Of a stretch of DNA of 64,000 nt, positions 61,543 to 64,000 are shown piece by piece; the stretch's first letter is position 1; each line of letters starts with the position of its first letter. Under the pieces are notes generated by a model. The model saw nothing but the letters and a program-made list of their open reading frames with translations, made no database searches and was not told the origin of the DNA. A program made the translations under genes and the position numbers. Source of the stretch: Bifidobacterium scaligerum (GTDB lineage: Bacteria > Actinomycetota > Actinomycetes > Actinomycetales > Bifidobacteriaceae); contig NZ_PGLQ01000003.1 in assembly GCF_002802865.1 (NCBI RefSeq), forward strand, positions 124,001 to 188,000, in the 5' to 3' direction.

Positions 61543-61713
61543 TCAGCTAATCCAGTGTTGAACGTACGCGACGATACCCAGCAATGCGCCCGCGCCCACT
61601 CCAAGGAAGACGGGTCCCCATCCCCTCAGCCAATCCGCGAAACGGTTGGATGAGGACTTTGTATGGTCATCCGTCGCAGGATTCGTTCCGGTTGAGTCCT
61701 TCTGCTGGTTCAT
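61543..61713 (-). CDS. Small single-span membrane protein
   Basis: A 56-residue protein. A polar, Thr/Ser-rich N-terminus is followed by one helix (GWGPVFLGVGAGALLGIVAY) and a short external end. AGGAG five bases before the ATG sets the start, and it overlaps the upstream gene (ATGA), so both are co-translated. No family recognised. Confidence 0.7.
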   Translation of the reverse strand: MNQQKDSTGTNPATDDHTKSSSNRFADWLRGWGPVFLGVGAGALLGIVAYVQHWIS

Positions 61714-62195
61714 GGCTTCTCCTGTATATTTCGGTAATGGGTTTTGACGACGATTGAAATCACCACATACAGCATGCAGGCCAAGGCCAAGCCCAACGCC
61801 AGATATGTCAGCCATGTAATGCCGAACACCAAGGCGATGGTGAACATGTTGACGCACAGGTTGATGCAGATGAGGAATGTTATCTTCGCGGCAGTGGCTT
61901 CGGATCTATCGGCGAGTAACCGGTCATGGGCATCCGGCTCCAGCCGTTCGGCCACTTTGCCGCGATATGCGAATCCTCCCGCGGCAAGCGAGCCGGCGCC
62001 CAGCAGGAGAAACACGATCGCCATTGATCCGGAACTCCAGAACCACTTCACAGTCCATCCGTACCGGATAAGACCGCATGCGGCCAATACGATGGCATAC
62101 AGCGCGCAGGTTCCGGCCGCCGCGAACAGACGCCATCGCCCCTCGCCCGCGCCCGTATGCCTCTTGATGGGGTCTTGCACAGTGTCACCGATCAT
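61710..62195 (-). CDS. Four-helix membrane protein of unknown function
   Basis: A 161-residue protein with two helix pairs (about 25-75 and 105-150) separated by a charged cytoplasmic loop (RGKVAERLEPDAHDRLLADR). ATG 62195 has GAGGAG at 8 nt; an ATG at 62201 is too close to it. A strong palindrome lies about 85 bp upstream. Together with the small membrane protein that overlaps its end it forms an operon next to the SdpI-like pseudogene, suggesting an envelope-stress or immunity group. Confidence 0.72.
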   Translation of the reverse strand: MIGDTVQDPIKRHTGAGEGRWRLFAAAGTCALYAIVLAACGLIRYGWTVKWFWSSGSMAIVFLLLGAGSLAAGGFAYRGKVAERLEPDAHDRLLADRSEATAAKITFLICINLCVNMFTIALVFGITWLTYLALGLALACMLYVVISIVVKTHYRNIQEKP

Positions 62196-62280
62196 GGTCA
62201 TTCTCCTCTTCGAGGCCCGGCATCTTACCCATACCATCCATGATGGCCGAAAAAGAGGAATCAGGCCAGTCAGACAGGAA

Positions 62281-62304
62281 TCGTGTCGTCCAAAGACGAC
62301 ACGA
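62281..62304. promoter_or_regulatory. Palindromic motif upstream of the membrane-protein operon
   Basis: The perfect 10-base arms TCGTGTCGTC and GACGACACGA surround CAAA. Related half or imperfect copies lie at 60872-60887 and 58562-58579. It is a plausible response-regulator binding site. Confidence 0.55.
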
Positions 62305-62358
62305 AGTGAATAGATTCGCAGCTCATTGGATCCCAAACCGTCTTTGACGGCAAATCTT

Positions 62359-63291
62359 TCACTGCTGTTCCTTAGAAGATACTTCGTGTGATTCCCCGTT
62401 CGTATCTCTACCGCCGGATGCCCATACGAGCAGGGCTCCGGCGAGGGAGACGACGATGACGCCGAACACAGCCGTGAGCGTGATGGTCTGCCGCAGGATC
62501 ACAGCGGCGATGATCACGCTCATGGCCGGGTCGGTGGAAAACAGAGTGCCGACCACACGCGCCGACGTGATGCGCCCGGACAGCGTGTCCATCGTGTAGG
62601 GAATCGCCACGCCCAGCACTGCCGACGCTGCGATGACGCCCCATTGGGAGGGCGTCGCATGCGTGGCATGGCTAACCGATACCGGCAGCATGACGAGCGC
62701 GGCCACCGTGACCGACAGGGCAAGCCCGTCCAGTCCGGTGCCCGCCTTGCCGACCTTGTCCGCGAACAACGTGTACAGGCCGAAGCAGAAGGCCGAGCCC
62801 ACTGCGAACAAGTAGCCGGTCGGGTTGAAGTAGCCTCCCGGCGTGAATGAGATCAATCCCACACCCACCAGCGCGACCACCGCGCACAGTCCCTCGCGCC
62901 AGTGACGAGATCCGGCTAGGGCGACCACGCATGGGCCGAGGAATTCCAGGGTGACGGCCACGCCCATCGGGATGCGGTCGATGGCCGAGTACAGGCAGAT
63001 GTTCATCGCCGCCATCGCCAGCCCGTAGACCACGATGCCCAGCCATTCGTCTTTCGGCCGGCCGGTCAGTTTCGGACGGATGAGCGCGAGCATGACGGTC
63101 GCGGCGACGAGCATGCGCATCGAACTGACCGGAATCGGCCCCAACGCATCGAACAACGACGCCGACAGGGACGACGAGATCTGAATGCCCAACGAACCGA
63201 CCATCACCATGCCGGCCGCGGCCGCCACGCGGCCACGCTTAGAATGCAGTATGCAATGCTTTTCCAATCGCGATTCCCCCAATACGACCAT
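62359..63291 (-). CDS. EamA/RhtA-like transporter
   Basis: A 310-residue inner-membrane protein with ten helices in two EamA repeats. PIPVSSMRMLVAATVMLALI and MGVAVTLEFLGPCVVALAGSR resemble RhtA, an exporter of threonine and homoserine. The start is uncertain: ATG 63291 gives 33 residues before the first helix, and an internal GTG or ATG nearer the helix is possible. It stands alone between the four-helix protein and the sensor kinase. Confidence 0.82.
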   Translation of the reverse strand: MVVLGESRLEKHCILHSKRGRVAAAAGMVMVGSLGIQISSSLSASLFDALGPIPVSSMRMLVAATVMLALIRPKLTGRPKDEWLGIVVYGLAMAAMNICLYSAIDRIPMGVAVTLEFLGPCVVALAGSRHWREGLCAVVALVGVGLISFTPGGYFNPTGYLFAVGSAFCFGLYTLFADKVGKAGTGLDGLALSVTVAALVMLPVSVSHATHATPSQWGVIAASAVLGVAIPYTMDTLSGRITSARVVGTLFSTDPAMSVIIAAVILRQTITLTAVFGVIVVSLAGALLVWASGGRDTNGESHEVSSKEQQ

Positions 63292-63386
63292 CCCGCACAG
63301 CCCATACGCCGTCAATGGTAATGATCGTCGGGAAAGCATAATATCTGGCGTCAACCATGGATGACATGGATATCGGGGCAGCAGGA

Positions 63387-64000
63387 TCACTCCGACGACA
63401 GAACGTACGGCAGGGTCGCGTGCAGTATCCAGGTGCCGTCTTCGGCGGATGTGCTGATCGAGCCGCCGAGGGATGTAAACCGCGTGCGGTGCAATGCCAG
63501 TCCTTTGCCGGAGTGGGGTTTGTCCGGCAGGAGGGAGTGTTCGGCGATGTCGTTGACCTGATCGACGGACAGACCGTCACGGTTGCGGCGCACGACTACA
63601 CGGTATTCGCCGGATGGGTCGCCGTGCACGGCGATGTTGGTGTACAGCTCACGCAGAAGGTCGATCACGGCAGACTCACGTTCGCGAGTGACGTCGTCCG
63701 TATCCGTCAGCTTGTGTTCGGGCAGGTTGTCGATCATCGTGGAGTCGCCGGTGAAGCCGAGCTGTGCGAGATACCGGTCGCCGTGTCCCAATACGTCACG
63801 GACACGATCGGGGAACGTGATGCAAGACGAAGACGTCGCGGCCGAGCTTCCGATTTCGGTATCGTCGTCGCCGGTACGTTCAGCGTCACCGTCGTCAATG
63901 TTGCTTCGCGGAGAGACGCCGCTGCTGCCTTTTCCGATGGAATCATGTCCCTTTCCGGTATCAATGTCATCATCGTTCCCGTCGAGCATGTTGATGACCG
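63387..64000 (-). CDS. Sensor histidine kinase, C-terminal part (cut by window end)
   Basis: The frame is open to the window edge; the visible 200 or so residues are the end of a NarL-partner (HisKA_3-type) kinase. After an acidic low-complexity linker comes an ATPase domain with the N-box LLRELYTNIAVHG and the G-box GKGLALHRTRFTSLGGS. No phosphorylated-His segment is in view. A LuxR-type regulator is expected nearby, outside the window, and could bind the palindromes seen in this region. Confidence 0.75.
   Translation of the reverse strand, partial: VINMLDGNDDDIDTGKGHDSIGKGSSGVSPRSNIDDGDAERTGDDDTEIGSSAATSSSCITFPDRVRDVLGHGDRYLAQLGFTGDSTMIDNLPEHKLTDTDDVTRERESAVIDLLRELYTNIAVHGDPSGEYRVVVRRNRDGLSVDQVNDIAEHSLLPDKPHSGKGLALHRTRFTSLGGSISTSAEDGTWILHATLPYVLSSE

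Noticed and set aside
63239..63358. 39-codon minus-strand frame overlapping the EamA gene start
   Set aside because: Begins with an ATG but has no ribosome-binding site, no family resemblance, and mostly overlaps the exporter N-terminus.

Overview
The window looks like a Bifidobacterium chromosome, most probably B. longum or a close relative. This is an inference from the GC-rich coding, the LacI-controlled alpha-galactoside locus, the murT-gatD pair, an amtB-glnB-glnD operon, a C69 dipeptidase and LPXTG surface proteins. No database comparison was possible.

Region 1 (1-10.2 kb) is a sugar-utilisation locus. It has the tail of one LacI-type regulator, a complete LacI-type regulator, a three-gene ABC importer (binding lipoprotein and two permeases, no dedicated ATPase) and two different GH36 alpha-galactosidases. 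Five copies of a palindromic operator centred on ATCGAT lie in the two promoter regions, so importer and enzymes probably form one regulon for raffinose-type sugars.

Region 2 (10.4-28.1 kb) is housekeeping chromosome: an AarF/UbiB-like kinase with a phasin-like partner, gatD-murT (lipid II amidation), dnaB with a cluster of DnaA boxes upstream, a MATE exporter, the nitrogen operon amtB-glnB-glnD, ftsY, a TetR regulator, a family 2 glycosyltransferase, a 520-bp repeat-rich spacer and the dipeptidase pepD.

Region 3 (28.4 to at least 57.5 kb) is an integrative conjugative element or its remains. It starts at a tRNA-Lys gene cut off after its anticodon arm. Reading on: an HTH regulator, a replication-type HTH protein, a WhiB-like protein, ParA plus a small RHH-like protein, two sortase-anchored surface proteins, a Gram-positive type IV secretion block (Maff2-like, VirB6-like, PrgI-like, VirB4, CHAP hydrolase, two accessory membrane proteins) and a HEPN/Abi-like protein. 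An intact tRNA-Lys with its own promoter follows in the opposite orientation. Next come an ABC permease/ATPase/adaptor/lipoprotein module with a divergent two-component system, and then a leftward mobilisation block (VirD4, SSB, PcfB-like protein, MobA relaxase, MobC) beside a probable oriT. No integrase is visible, so it is lost or lies beyond the right edge.

Region 4 (57.6-64 kb) is accessory DNA with decay: a GNAT fragment, a DUF2142-type membrane protein, a frameshifted DsbA-like protein, a frameshifted SdpI-like protein, two small membrane proteins, an EamA-type exporter and the C-terminal part of a sensor kinase cut by the window edge. A palindromic motif recurs near several of these genes.
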